A stretch of 64,000 nucleotides of DNA from assembly GCF_009846525.1 (NCBI RefSeq), contig NZ_CP024621.1, positions 2,976,001 to 3,040,000 on the forward strand, in the 5' to 3' direction. Shown here piece by piece: positions 27,938 to 35,626 of the stretch. How positions within the stretch are numbered: the stretch's first letter is position 1; each line of letters opens with the position of its first letter. This DNA comes from Halomonas meridiana. Its GTDB lineage: Bacteria > Pseudomonadota > Gammaproteobacteria > Pseudomonadales > Halomonadaceae. A model generated the notes under the pieces. That model worked only from the letters and a program-made list of their open reading frames with translations, ran no database searches and was not told the origin of the DNA. The position numbers and the translations under genes are program-made.

Positions 27938-27963
27938 AAAACGCCCCCATAAGGGGGCGTTTT
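27938..27963. terminator. Bidirectional intrinsic terminator
   Basis: AAAACGCCCCC and GGGGGCGTTTT form a perfect 11-bp stem with loop ATAA. A and T tracts within the stem let it work on both strands, ending the second chemoreceptor gene (plus) and luxS (minus, stop at 27989). Confidence 0.9.
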
Positions 27964-27988
27964 GCATTCTGAATCGACGCAAGGCTGC

Positions 27989-28456
27989 TTACGCAAACAC
28001 TTCCGTCCACTCACTGCGCTTGTCTAGCAGACCTTTGGCAAGCTTCTGGGCGCCTTCCAGGCTGTGGCTGGCGGCCCAGCCGCACTGCATTTCGTTGCAG
28101 GCGGGCACTTCGGTGGCGGTGAGTACGTCGTTAAGGGTTTTCTCGACGATCGACAGCACGTCGTCGTAATCATCGTGGTTGATCAGCGCGATGTAGAAGC
28201 CGGTCTGGCAGCCCATCGGGCTGATATCGACCACTTTATCGGTATGGTTGCGCGACATTTCCGCCATCAAGTGCTCCAGGGAGTGCAGCGCAGGCATCTC
28301 CATGTGCTCTTTGTTGGGCTGGCAGATCCGCAGGTCGTACTTATGGATACGGTCGCCGTTCTGGCCCTCTTTAATATCGGCCAAACGTACGTAGGGCGCT
28401 TTTACCTTGGTGTGATCCAGGTTAAAGCTTTCGACGTTCATCTTCTTTTCGGTCAT
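27989..28456 (-). CDS. luxS: S-ribosylhomocysteine lyase LuxS (autoinducer-2 synthase)
   Basis: LuxS cleaves S-ribosylhomocysteine to homocysteine and DPD, the precursor of autoinducer-2, in the activated methyl cycle. The 155-residue protein starts [24 protein letters not shown]. It has the zinc ligands in [14 protein letters not shown] and the third ligand Cys in [17 protein letters not shown], plus [13 protein letters not shown] with the conserved catalytic Cys. The ATG at 28456 has GGAG five bases upstream; upstream in-frame Met is not preferred. It is the last gene of a short minus-strand run with an ABM-domain protein and an HAD hydrolase. Confidence 0.96.
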   Translation of the reverse strand: MTEKKMNVESFNLDHTKVKAPYVRLADIKEGQNGDRIHKYDLRICQPNKEHMEMPALHSLEHLMAEMSRNHTDKVVDISPMGCQTGFYIALINHDDYDDVLSIVEKTLNDVLTATEVPACNEMQCGWAASHSLEGAQKLAKGLLDKRSEWTEVFA

Positions 28457-28510
28457 GTTAGCTCCGTAGTCGCTCTCTTTCATTCGCCTATTCTACACGC
28501 TGAGCGTGAG

Positions 28511-28858
28511 TTACACCTTGGGAGCGTCGAAATTCCACGGCTCGTCGGTGTAAACGCACACGTTGGCGTCTTCGATATCGCCTTCTGGCGACTCGACATG
28601 CTTGGCGAAGAAGTCCTGAATTTCCTTACGCTGGCAGTGGGCTTCGAACTCTTCGCGACTGGCCCAAATCTCGTGGAACACGATCGGGTAGCTCGTGCCC
28701 TGGGCAAACGGGTTATCGATTTGGCGAGTCACCGTGTAGTGCAGACAGGCATCTTCGCGATGCGTATTGGGCTCCAGGGTCTGCAGCGCTTTGAAAACGG
28801 CTTCTTCTTTACCGGCTTTGGGTTTGAAGCTCGCGATGCAGTAGATTTTTTTCGACAT
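28511..28858 (-). CDS. Antibiotic biosynthesis monooxygenase (ABM) domain protein, LsrG/YgiN-like
   Basis: A 115-residue ABM-fold protein: MSKKIYCIASFKPKAGKEEAVFKALQTLEP, EDACLHYTVTRQIDN and IVFHEIWASREEFEAHCQRKEIQDFFAK. This alpha+beta barrel family includes YgiN (quinol monooxygenase) and LsrG (phospho-AI-2 isomerase). ATG at 28858 follows GGAAGA. Its place 54 bases upstream of luxS, on the same strand, makes a link to autoinducer-2 chemistry attractive, but lsrK and the rest of the lsr set are not in the window, so the specific reaction is not established. Confidence 0.8.
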   Translation of the reverse strand: MSKKIYCIASFKPKAGKEEAVFKALQTLEPNTHREDACLHYTVTRQIDNPFAQGTSYPIVFHEIWASREEFEAHCQRKEIQDFFAKHVESPEGDIEDANVCVYTDEPWNFDAPKV

Positions 28859-28922
28859 GTCGTCTTCCAAGTTAAGAGTAAGGCTCGCTTCCATTATGGG
28901 GCCGGTAGCGCGAGATACCAAC

Positions 28923-29600
28923 CTAGCGCATCATCCGGTCTGCCAAGGTTTCAAGCTCGGGTACCGTCATATCGGGTTCAATCCCCCATGGATCGAACGG
29001 TGCATCGGAGTGGCGGCGTATCCAAGCACTGCGCAGGCCCGCGTGGGTGGCCCCAATCACATCGAACGGATTACTGGATACTAACCATGTTGCTTCCGGT
29101 CGCGTCTCCAGCCGCGTGCGGAGATAGGCGTAAACGGCCGGGTCGGGCTTGAAGCGCTTGATGGCATCGACACTCACCACGGCGTCCATATGGCTCTTCA
29201 CCCCAGCGCGCGTCAGTAGCTGATTGACGGCCTCTTCGGTGCCGTTCGAAAACGCCACGCAGCGAATACCGGCATCGCGTAATCGATCCAGCGCTGGCAC
29301 CACATCGGGGAAAGCGGGCAGCTCAGCATAAACCACCATCAAATGGTCACGATCGTTATCGGACAGGCCGGTTTGTAGCGCGCGGTCCGTAAAGACCAGC
29401 GCTTCTCGGGTGCACTCGGCAAAAGGCACATACGCACCCATCAGGCTGTGCCGGAAGCTGTACTCCAACTGCTTTTCTCGCCAGCGCTTGGCGAACTCAC
29501 CTGCCTTGCTGGCATCGCTCAGGCGGCGCTCCAGCTCGATGGTGACCCCCAGGGTATCGATTAGCGTACCGTATACATCAAAAGCGAGTACCGGTTGCAT
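28923..29600 (-). CDS. Haloacid dehalogenase type II (L-2-haloacid dehalogenase family)
   Basis: A 225-residue HAD-superfamily protein of the L-2-haloacid dehalogenase type. The nucleophile Asp is in LAFDVYGTLID. FSNGTEEAV corresponds to the conserved Ser-Asn-Gly, KRFKPDPAVYAYL holds the conserved Lys, and LVSSNPFDVIGATHAGL is the diagnostic SSNxFDxxGA motif. The segment LEYSFRHSLMGAY corresponds to LEYTWLRxL of characterised enzymes, so the halide-abstracting Arg position reads His here with an adjacent Arg. Real haloacid substrates are therefore uncertain. AAGGAG precedes the start. It heads the run HAD-ABM-luxS on the minus strand and is divergent from the response regulator at 29760. Confidence 0.87.
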   Translation of the reverse strand: MQPVLAFDVYGTLIDTLGVTIELERRLSDASKAGEFAKRWREKQLEYSFRHSLMGAYVPFAECTREALVFTDRALQTGLSDNDRDHLMVVYAELPAFPDVVPALDRLRDAGIRCVAFSNGTEEAVNQLLTRAGVKSHMDAVVSVDAIKRFKPDPAVYAYLRTRLETRPEATWLVSSNPFDVIGATHAGLRSAWIRRHSDAPFDPWGIEPDMTVPELETLADRMMR

Positions 29601-29711
29601 AACGGGCTCCTTCTCAACGTTGATGGCTCCATGGAGTTAAGCGTAGCGGGCCGAGCGAAAACCTCCATTCATGTCGCGCGCCTCGCGTCTCCTCTTGCCA
29701 ATAAGAATGTA

Positions 29712-29731
29712 AACAATCATTATTATCATTC
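29712..29731 (+). promoter_or_regulatory. Probable Fur box
   Basis: AACAATCATTATTATCATTC lies about 30 bases before the response regulator start. Its complement contains AATGATAATAATGATTG, which matches the repeated NAT(A/T)AT hexamers of the Fur consensus over nine consecutive bases plus a further half-site. Together with a second site before the TonB receptor it marks the locus as iron-regulated. Confidence 0.65.
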
Positions 29732-29759
29732 ACTGGCAAAATGCGTTTTCCAATTCCTC

Positions 29760-30446
29760 ATGTCTGCCCCACAGCATCTTTTATTGATCGACGATGATCC
29801 CATCCTCGGCGAACAGCTGACCCATTTACTTAGCCAGCGGGAGTATCGTGTCACCCACTGTCTCGATGCCAACAGCGGCTTTCAACGCGCGCTAGAGGGC
29901 GACATTCACCTGCTGCTATTGGACGTTCGGCTGCCCGGCATGAGCGGCCTGGAGCTGCTGTCAGCGCTGCGCAAAAACACCACGCTACCGGTGTTGATGC
30001 TGAGTGCCTGCGGTGCCGAAGAAGCGCGTATTCGTGGACTTCAGCACGGAGCGGATGACTACTTAGCCAAGCCGTTTCACCCACTGGAGCTGGTACTACG
30101 GATCGAAGCGTTGCTGCGCCGCACGGGGCTGCAGTCTGCCAACCTCACACACTGCTTGCAGGTGGATAGCCTCTCTTTCGACCCTGCACGGGTGGAACTC
30201 AAGGTATCAGGAACGCCCGTCGAACTCACTCCGCTACAGTTCCGTTTACTGTGGCTGCTGGCGCACCATCGAGGCCAAACGCTGAGTAAAACGTACCTGT
30301 ATCATCGTTTATTTCAGCGCGATTACAGCCCGTATGACCGCAGTTTGGACATGCATGTGAGCCGTATTCGTCGCAAGCTCAGCGGCGCCGGTTTCGATGC
30401 GCTGAGACTGCAAACGCAACACGGGAAGGGCTACTGCTTACAATGA
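29760..30446 (+). CDS. OmpR-family response regulator
   Basis: A 228-residue regulator with a receiver domain (acceptor Asp55 in LLLLDVRLPGMSGLELL, Lys in DYLAKPFHPLELVLRI) and a C-terminal winged-helix domain (VELTPLQFRLLWLLAHHRGQTLSKTYLYHRLF, DRSLDMHVSRIRRKL). The start ATG at 29760 gives a normal N-terminus, MSAPQHLLLIDDDP. It overlaps the kinase gene by four bases. A Fur-like box lies just upstream, and a TonB receptor gene follows the kinase, like PfeR/PfeS-type siderophore systems. Its target is probably the receptor promoter. Confidence 0.93.
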   Translation: MSAPQHLLLIDDDPILGEQLTHLLSQREYRVTHCLDANSGFQRALEGDIHLLLLDVRLPGMSGLELLSALRKNTTLPVLMLSACGAEEARIRGLQHGADDYLAKPFHPLELVLRIEALLRRTGLQSANLTHCLQVDSLSFDPARVELKVSGTPVELTPLQFRLLWLLAHHRGQTLSKTYLYHRLFQRDYSPYDRSLDMHVSRIRRKLSGAGFDALRLQTQHGKGYCLQ

Positions 30447-31837
30447 AACGGCGTTTGCTCTGGAAGGTGTGCGGCATCGTAGCGACCGGCGGCCTTGCCT
30501 TGGTGATCTCGACGTCGCTACTCGAAAAATGGGCAGAACGGCAAATGAGCGTGATTGCCCCGCATCATCAGCGCACCTTGGCCGACTGGGGAGCCACGGC
30601 CGAAGCGCTTTACCGCGCGGGCGATGACGCCGCATTGGCCGCCTGGTTAGAGGCTTTGCAAGCGCAAGAGAACACCTGGGCAGCGGTGGTGACCTCCAGC
30701 GTGACACCGGTGGCGGGGGGCACGCTGTCCGCCCAGTTCGAGGAGGGGTATCGGTTGGGCCGGTTGATCGAATGGCCAATCCACCTCTATTTTCCCGATA
30801 ACCCCATCATGGACATTACCTTCGCAGGTGGCCACCGCCACTTCTTGATCACCCTACCCCAGCGTATGCGCCCCGGTAGCCATCTCAAGAGCGTGATTTG
30901 GCTCGTCAATGGACTGATTCCTCTGTTGACGCTACTCGCTATTGGCTGGCTGCTATATCGACATATCAGCGGACCACTGCGCTACCTGCAAGATGCCACG
31001 ACGGCCATTGCCGAGGGTCAGCCCCATGCCAACCGAAACCTACCGCCCCGGCATGACGAGTTAGGCGAACTGATGCTCCGGTTCGATGGCATGGCGAGCA
31101 AAACCCAAGCGACCATTACCGCCCAGCGGCAGCTGTTGGCCGACCTTTCCCATGAAATTCGTGCGCCGCTGACCCGTCTTAGCTTGGCGATTGAGCAAAT
31201 GAAAGCGGGCGCTACCTCACCGGCATCGCTTGCCCGCCTAGAGCAGGAGAGCCAGCAGATGCGTCAGTTGGTCAACGACGCGCTGACGCTGGCCTGGCTC
31301 ACCCACGAGACACCGGCGGTGGGCAACGACACGTTTGATTTGATCGATTTACTGGATGCTCTGCTGGATGACGTGCGCTTTGAGTATCCCGATCACCGCT
31401 GGTGCGTGTCGCTGCCCGAAAGCGCTCTGCTAATGCACTCCAACCAGCGAGCGCTGGGCCAGGCGTTGGAAAACCTTTTGCGCAACGCCTGTCACTATTC
31501 ATCTGCGCCACACGAGGTCGCCAAACCGCCGACGGTGACACTCACCTTAAGCGCCGGGCCACATAGCTATCAGTTAACGCTACGCGATAACGGCCCGGGG
31601 GTAGAGGCATCGCAGCTTCCACACGTGTTTACGCCCTTCTACCGCACGGCAGAGGCGCGGCAATCACGCCCAGAGGGTACCGGGCTGGGACTAGCGCTGG
31701 CACTGCGTCATATCCAGGCAGTGCAGGGGGGTATCAGTACTCGTAACCATCCCCACGGCGGTTTGGAACACGTCATCACGTTGCCAAAGAACGCTGCCCA
31801 GCCGCACGTTGCCTTCTCCTCCCGCCGCCAGTTGTAA
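30443..31837 (+). CDS. Sensor histidine kinase, membrane-bound
   Basis: A 464-residue kinase with a first membrane helix (about 8-27), a periplasmic sensor of about 120 residues, a second helix (about 152-173, LIPLLTLLAIGWLLYRHI), a HAMP linker, a HisKA domain with LLADLSHEIRAPLTRLSLAIEQM, and an HATPase with LENLLRNACHYS, LRDNGPGVEASQLPHVFTPFYR and GTGLGLALALRHIQA. It overlaps the response regulator by four bases. The presence of a TonB receptor downstream and Fur-like sites suggests it senses a ferric siderophore or periplasmic iron source; the ligand is unknown. Confidence 0.92.
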   Translation: MKRRLLWKVCGIVATGGLALVISTSLLEKWAERQMSVIAPHHQRTLADWGATAEALYRAGDDAALAAWLEALQAQENTWAAVVTSSVTPVAGGTLSAQFEEGYRLGRLIEWPIHLYFPDNPIMDITFAGGHRHFLITLPQRMRPGSHLKSVIWLVNGLIPLLTLLAIGWLLYRHISGPLRYLQDATTAIAEGQPHANRNLPPRHDELGELMLRFDGMASKTQATITAQRQLLADLSHEIRAPLTRLSLAIEQMKAGATSPASLARLEQESQQMRQLVNDALTLAWLTHETPAVGNDTFDLIDLLDALLDDVRFEYPDHRWCVSLPESALLMHSNQRALGQALENLLRNACHYSSAPHEVAKPPTVTLTLSAGPHSYQLTLRDNGPGVEASQLPHVFTPFYRTAEARQSRPEGTGLGLALALRHIQAVQGGISTRNHPHGGLEHVITLPKNAAQPHVAFSSRRQL

Positions 31838-31875
31838 CAGTTGTAAAAACGGTAGCCAACGACACCCTCTCAAAC

Positions 31876-31894
31876 GAGAATAATAATCAAATAG
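31876..31894 (+). promoter_or_regulatory. Possible Fur box upstream of the TonB receptor
   Basis: GAGAATAATAATCAAATAG matches 12 of the first 14 positions of the 19-base Fur consensus GATAATGATAATCATTATC, with the right end poorly conserved. It lies 28 bases before the receptor start, between the kinase stop and the receptor ATG. Confidence 0.5.
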
Positions 31895-31921
31895 AAAAAC
31901 ATTGGGAGCCTCCTCGTTATC

Positions 31922-33876
31922 ATGCCGTCAACCGCTCGTTTTCTACGTCACCCCCTCGGCCTGACGATCGCTGCGCTGATGAGCAGCGCGGCCTTTGCTC
32001 AGTCGTCGCCAACGCTAAACACCGTCCACGTCGTGGCGGAAGCGCTTCACCACAGCGATAGCGTGGTAGACGCCGACACGCTGGAGCGTTACCAAGCCGA
32101 CGACCTAGGCGATCTATTTGACCAAGACCCACAAATCAGCGTGGGGGGTCGCTCGGTATTGCACAGAAGCTTTACGTGCGTGGCGTCGAGGACCCGCTGC
32201 TAAACGTCACCATTGATGGCGCGGCGCAAAGCGGCAGCCTGTTTCACCATACGGGACGTATTGGCGTCGACCCAGCTCTGCTCAAGCGTGTCGAAGTCAC
32301 CACGGGTGCTGGTCGAGCTACCGACGGCCCAGGTGCCCTAGGCGGTAGTGTCCGCTTCGTCACCAAAGACCCGGATGACCTGTTACGCGACGGCGAGCGA
32401 TTAGGCGGGCTATTGTCAGCGGGCGCGGGTACCAACCCAGAGAGTTACCGTGTCAGTACCACGCTATTTGGACGCGTCAACGACCAGTGGAGCGCCATGG
32501 GCACGCTCGTCGAACGCGACCAGCAGCGTTATGAAGATGGCAACGGCAGCGAACAGGCCGGTACCGAGGCCAATCAACAGTTGGGGCAAGTGAAACTGCT
32601 AGGGGACTTTGGCGCCCAGCGTTTTACGCTCAGTCACGAGATTCGTCAGGACGAGGGCGAACGCGCCCAGCGCCCGCAGTGGATCGTGAGCGGTTTCAAC
32701 CGCCTCTACACACTGGACGCCGAGCGCCAAACCAGCACGCTCAACTATCGGCTGCGCCCGCAAGGCCAACAGCGGCTCGACCTGGAGGCCACGCTGTACC
32801 ACACCACCGCCGATGTGGAGCAAAACGTTGCCGACCGCTGGGGACGCTACTTTGGTGAATCCGCTTCCACCGGGCTGACCATCGCCAACACCAGCAGGGT
32901 AGGTAGCCATCGACTCACTTACGGCCTTGATTATCGTGACGACGAGGTCACGGCGGGCTATGCCGATAACCCTACCCTGGAGCGTGAAAGTGGCGACATC
33001 GCTGGCGTCTTCTTGCAAAACGCCCTACAGCTCACCGATGACGTTCAATTGGGGCTAGGCGCCCGCTATGACCGCTACCGCCTAACCGATAACAGCGGCC
33101 TCTCCTACCGCGAGGATGACATTAGCCCCAATATCGACGCCCAGTGGATGGTAACTGACCAGATCACCCTGAGTGCCGCTCATGCTCGCGCGTTCCGGGG
33201 CCCCAAAGCGCACGACGCGTTCAAGTTAGAGGGAGCAACCAATGCGCCGGACTTACGCGGTGAACATGCTCGCAACAGCGAACTCGCAGCGCGCTTCGAG
33301 CAAGGCCCCTGGCAGTTCAGCGCGGAGCTGTACCGCTCTACTATCGACGACGTCATTGCCGACCCGCTGGGTCGCCCCACGCGTTACCAAAACGTGGGAG
33401 ATCTAGAGTCCAACGGTTATGTGCTCAGTGCGAATTACCAGTGGGCGTCACTCTCCGCCGGGCTCAGTTTCCATCACAACGATATCGAACTGAATGGCCA
33501 GCCGCTCACCGTCTATGAGTACAACGGTATTGGTAACACGGTGGGCGATACGTGGACGGCGCAGGTGGATTACCACGTCAACCGCGCTTGGCAGGTAGGC
33601 TGGCGGGGCCAGTTCGTCGAGGGGATCGACGCGCTGGATACCTCGGTAGGCACCATCGGTAAACCGGGATATGGCGTGCACGATGCCTACGTTCGCTGGC
33701 TACCCACCCAAAGCGACGACCTCGCCGTCACGCTGACCGTCAATAACCTGCTGGATAAACAGTACCTGGACCATGCTAGCAACGCCGACTTCGAGCACAT
33801 CCCCGGTTATGAGGGCATCGTGGGGCTGGCAGAGCCGGGTCGCGATATTCGTCTCGGCGTCAACTACCGCTTCTGA
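31922..33876 (+). pseudogene. TonB-dependent outer-membrane receptor, frameshifted in a G run
   Basis: Two reading frames together encode one receptor of about 651 residues. The first frame starts MPSTARFLRHPLGLTIAALMSSAAFAQ (signal peptide) and reaches DLFDQDPQISVGG, then goes out of frame and stops at 32203. The second frame, from about 32146, reads GSLGIAQKLYVRGVEDPLLNVTIDGAAQSG and continues through the plug domain and barrel to a C-terminal GRDIRLGVNYRF, ending in the aromatic residue expected of the barrel. The switch falls at a run of six G (32143-32148); seven G would restore a single frame. Whether this is phase variation, decay or a sequencing error is unresolved. The family imports siderophores or haem; context suggests iron. 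Confidence 0.88.
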
Positions 33877-33891
33877 TGATGCGCTAACACG

Positions 33892-33918
33892 ACACTGCCC
33901 GCAGCAAGCGGGCAGTGT
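33892..33918. terminator. Bidirectional terminator hairpin between TonB receptor and doeD
   Basis: ACACTGCCCGC and GCGGGCAGTGT form a perfect 11-bp stem with loop AGCAA, between two convergent stops. On the plus strand it is followed by GTGTTTCG, a weak T tract, so it may work partly as a 3'-end stabiliser. Confidence 0.7.
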
Positions 33919-33947
33919 GTGTTTCGCCAATCGGGTGATCGCTGGCG

Positions 33948-35381
33948 TTAGATCGTGAAGGCCGCTTCTTGTTGGCCCGTTTTCAGATCGCCAGAGCGCA
34001 CGAGCTCATCGGTCACGCGGTCGATGGCGCGTTTGGCACGGCCGATCATGTCGTCTACTTCGCCACGGTTGATGGTCAGCGGCGGTGCAAAGCCAAGAAT
34101 GTCGCCTTGGGGCATGGCGCGGGCAATCAGGTTCTCTTCCATGGCCGCCGCGGCAACACGCGGGCCCACTTTCAACGCAGGGTCGAAATGCAGACGCTGT
34201 TTCGCATCCGGGGAGAACTCCAGCGCAGCCATCAGGCCAACGCCGCGCACATCACCCAGCAGCGGGTGGCCTTCAAACGTCGCTTTCAGCTGCTGCTGGA
34301 AGTAACCGCCGGTTTCAGCCGCGTTACCCACCAGATTTTCACGCTCGATGATATCCAGGTTGGCGAGGCCTGCCGCACAGCCAAGAGCGTGGCCTGAGTA
34401 GGTCCAGCCGTGGCCGATGGGACCGAACTCACCGGTGCCCTGCTCTAGCACTTTCCACACTTTATCGCCGACAATCACGCCAGACAGCGGCTGGTAGGCG
34501 CTGGTCAGGCCTTTGGCGATAGTGATCAGGTCAGGCTTCATATTGTAGTGGTGGCTACCGAAGTCGGAGCCGGTACGGCCAAAGCCACACACCACTTCGT
34601 CGGCAATTAGCAGCACGTCGTACTTATCCAGTACCGGCTGAATCGCTTCCCAGTAGCCTTCCGGCGGCGGCACGATACCACCGGTGCCGAGTACCGGCTC
34701 ACCGATAAAGGCGGCCACGGTATCCGGGCCCTCTTCCAGAATCATCGCTTCGAGCTTATCCGCACAGTAGGCAGAGAATTCACGCTCGGTCATGCCGTGC
34801 TGCTCGGCGGCGCGCAGGTAGTAGTGCGGCGCTTCGGTATGGCGAATGGTCTCGATGGGCAGATCAAAGTGGTCGTGGAATGCTTTCAGGCCAGTGAGTG
34901 AGCCAGATGCGATGCCAGAGCCGTGGTAGCCGCGCATGCGCGAGATAACCTTTTTCTTCTGCGGGCGACCCAGTACGTTGTTGTAGTAACGCACGATTTT
35001 GAGCTGGGTTTCGTTGGCGTCAGAGCCGGACATGCCGTAGTAGACCTTGGACATGTTGAGGCCTGCGATTTTCAGCACGCGCTCGGAAAGCTCGATTTGC
35101 GGCTCGTTGGAGTGGCCTACGTAGGTGTGATAGTAGGAGAGCTCCAGCGCCTGCTTATAAATCGCTTCCGCCACTTCGGTACGGCCATAGCCGATGTTCA
35201 CACAGTAAAGACCCGCAAAACCGTCGATGAACTCGCGGCCATCTTTATCAACAATATGAATGCCTTTACCGCCGGTGATGACTCGGCCAGGCAAATCGCC
35301 ATGGGCGAAGTCGCGCAGATGGGTAGAGGCGTGGAAGGTGACTTTGCGGTCGCGTTCGATCAGATCCTGATGCAAGCTCAT
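33948..35381 (-). CDS. doeD: DoeD, diaminobutyrate aminotransferase of ectoine degradation
   Basis: A 477-residue class-III PLP aminotransferase. Visible elements are GGKGIHIVDKDGREFIDGFAGLYCVNIGYG, MSGSDANETQLKIVRYY, MRGYHGSGIASGSLTG, AFIGEPVLGTGGIVPPPEGYW, LLIADEVVCGFGRTG and DLITIAKGLTSAYQPLSGV with the PLP-binding Lys, then GHGWTYSGHALGCAAGLA. In the doe pathway it transaminates L-2,4-diaminobutyrate to aspartate semialdehyde. Assignment rests on gene order doeA-B-X-C-D and family; the sequence alone says omega-amino acid transaminase. It lies 245 bases downstream of doeC with a hairpin between. Confidence 0.88.
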   Translation of the reverse strand: MSLHQDLIERDRKVTFHASTHLRDFAHGDLPGRVITGGKGIHIVDKDGREFIDGFAGLYCVNIGYGRTEVAEAIYKQALELSYYHTYVGHSNEPQIELSERVLKIAGLNMSKVYYGMSGSDANETQLKIVRYYNNVLGRPQKKKVISRMRGYHGSGIASGSLTGLKAFHDHFDLPIETIRHTEAPHYYLRAAEQHGMTEREFSAYCADKLEAMILEEGPDTVAAFIGEPVLGTGGIVPPPEGYWEAIQPVLDKYDVLLIADEVVCGFGRTGSDFGSHHYNMKPDLITIAKGLTSAYQPLSGVIVGDKVWKVLEQGTGEFGPIGHGWTYSGHALGCAAGLANLDIIERENLVGNAAETGGYFQQQLKATFEGHPLLGDVRGVGLMAALEFSPDAKQRLHFDPALKVGPRVAAAAMEENLIARAMPQGDILGFAPPLTINRGEVDDMIGRAKRAIDRVTDELVRSGDLKTGQQEAAFTI

Positions 35382-35401
35382 AACGTTCTCTCTGTACGAT
35401 A

Positions 35402-35426
35402 AACCTCCCCAAACAGTGGGGAGGTT
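35402..35426 (-). terminator. Hairpin in the doeC-doeD gap
   Basis: AACCTCCCC (35402-35410) and GGGGAGGTT (35418-35426) form a perfect 9-bp stem with a seven-base loop. On the minus strand it is followed by TTATCG and then the doeD ribosome binding site. It may weaken read-through from doeC into doeD or protect the doeD message; the T tract is short, so full termination is unlikely. Confidence 0.5.
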
Positions 35427-35626
35427 ATTTAAATAGTGAAGGCTTCCGGCTGGTTAGGCACACACGAACACGCTGTAACCCCCTCCCTGGGCGCTCGGCT
35501 TTTTCATCTGACCGCCATGGATGGCGGGAATGCCGGAACTGCATGGAGCTCTTTCCGGCCCTGAAAAAGACGGTTCGCTTAGTACCTAACCAGCCTCCCT
35601 TGATCCTTAAGTATCTGCTCTCTTTT

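Noticed and set aside
28064-29152. A 362-codon open frame on the plus strand opposite luxS, the ABM gene and part of the HAD gene
   Set aside because: It spans three genuine genes on the other strand and shows no domain or ribosome binding site.
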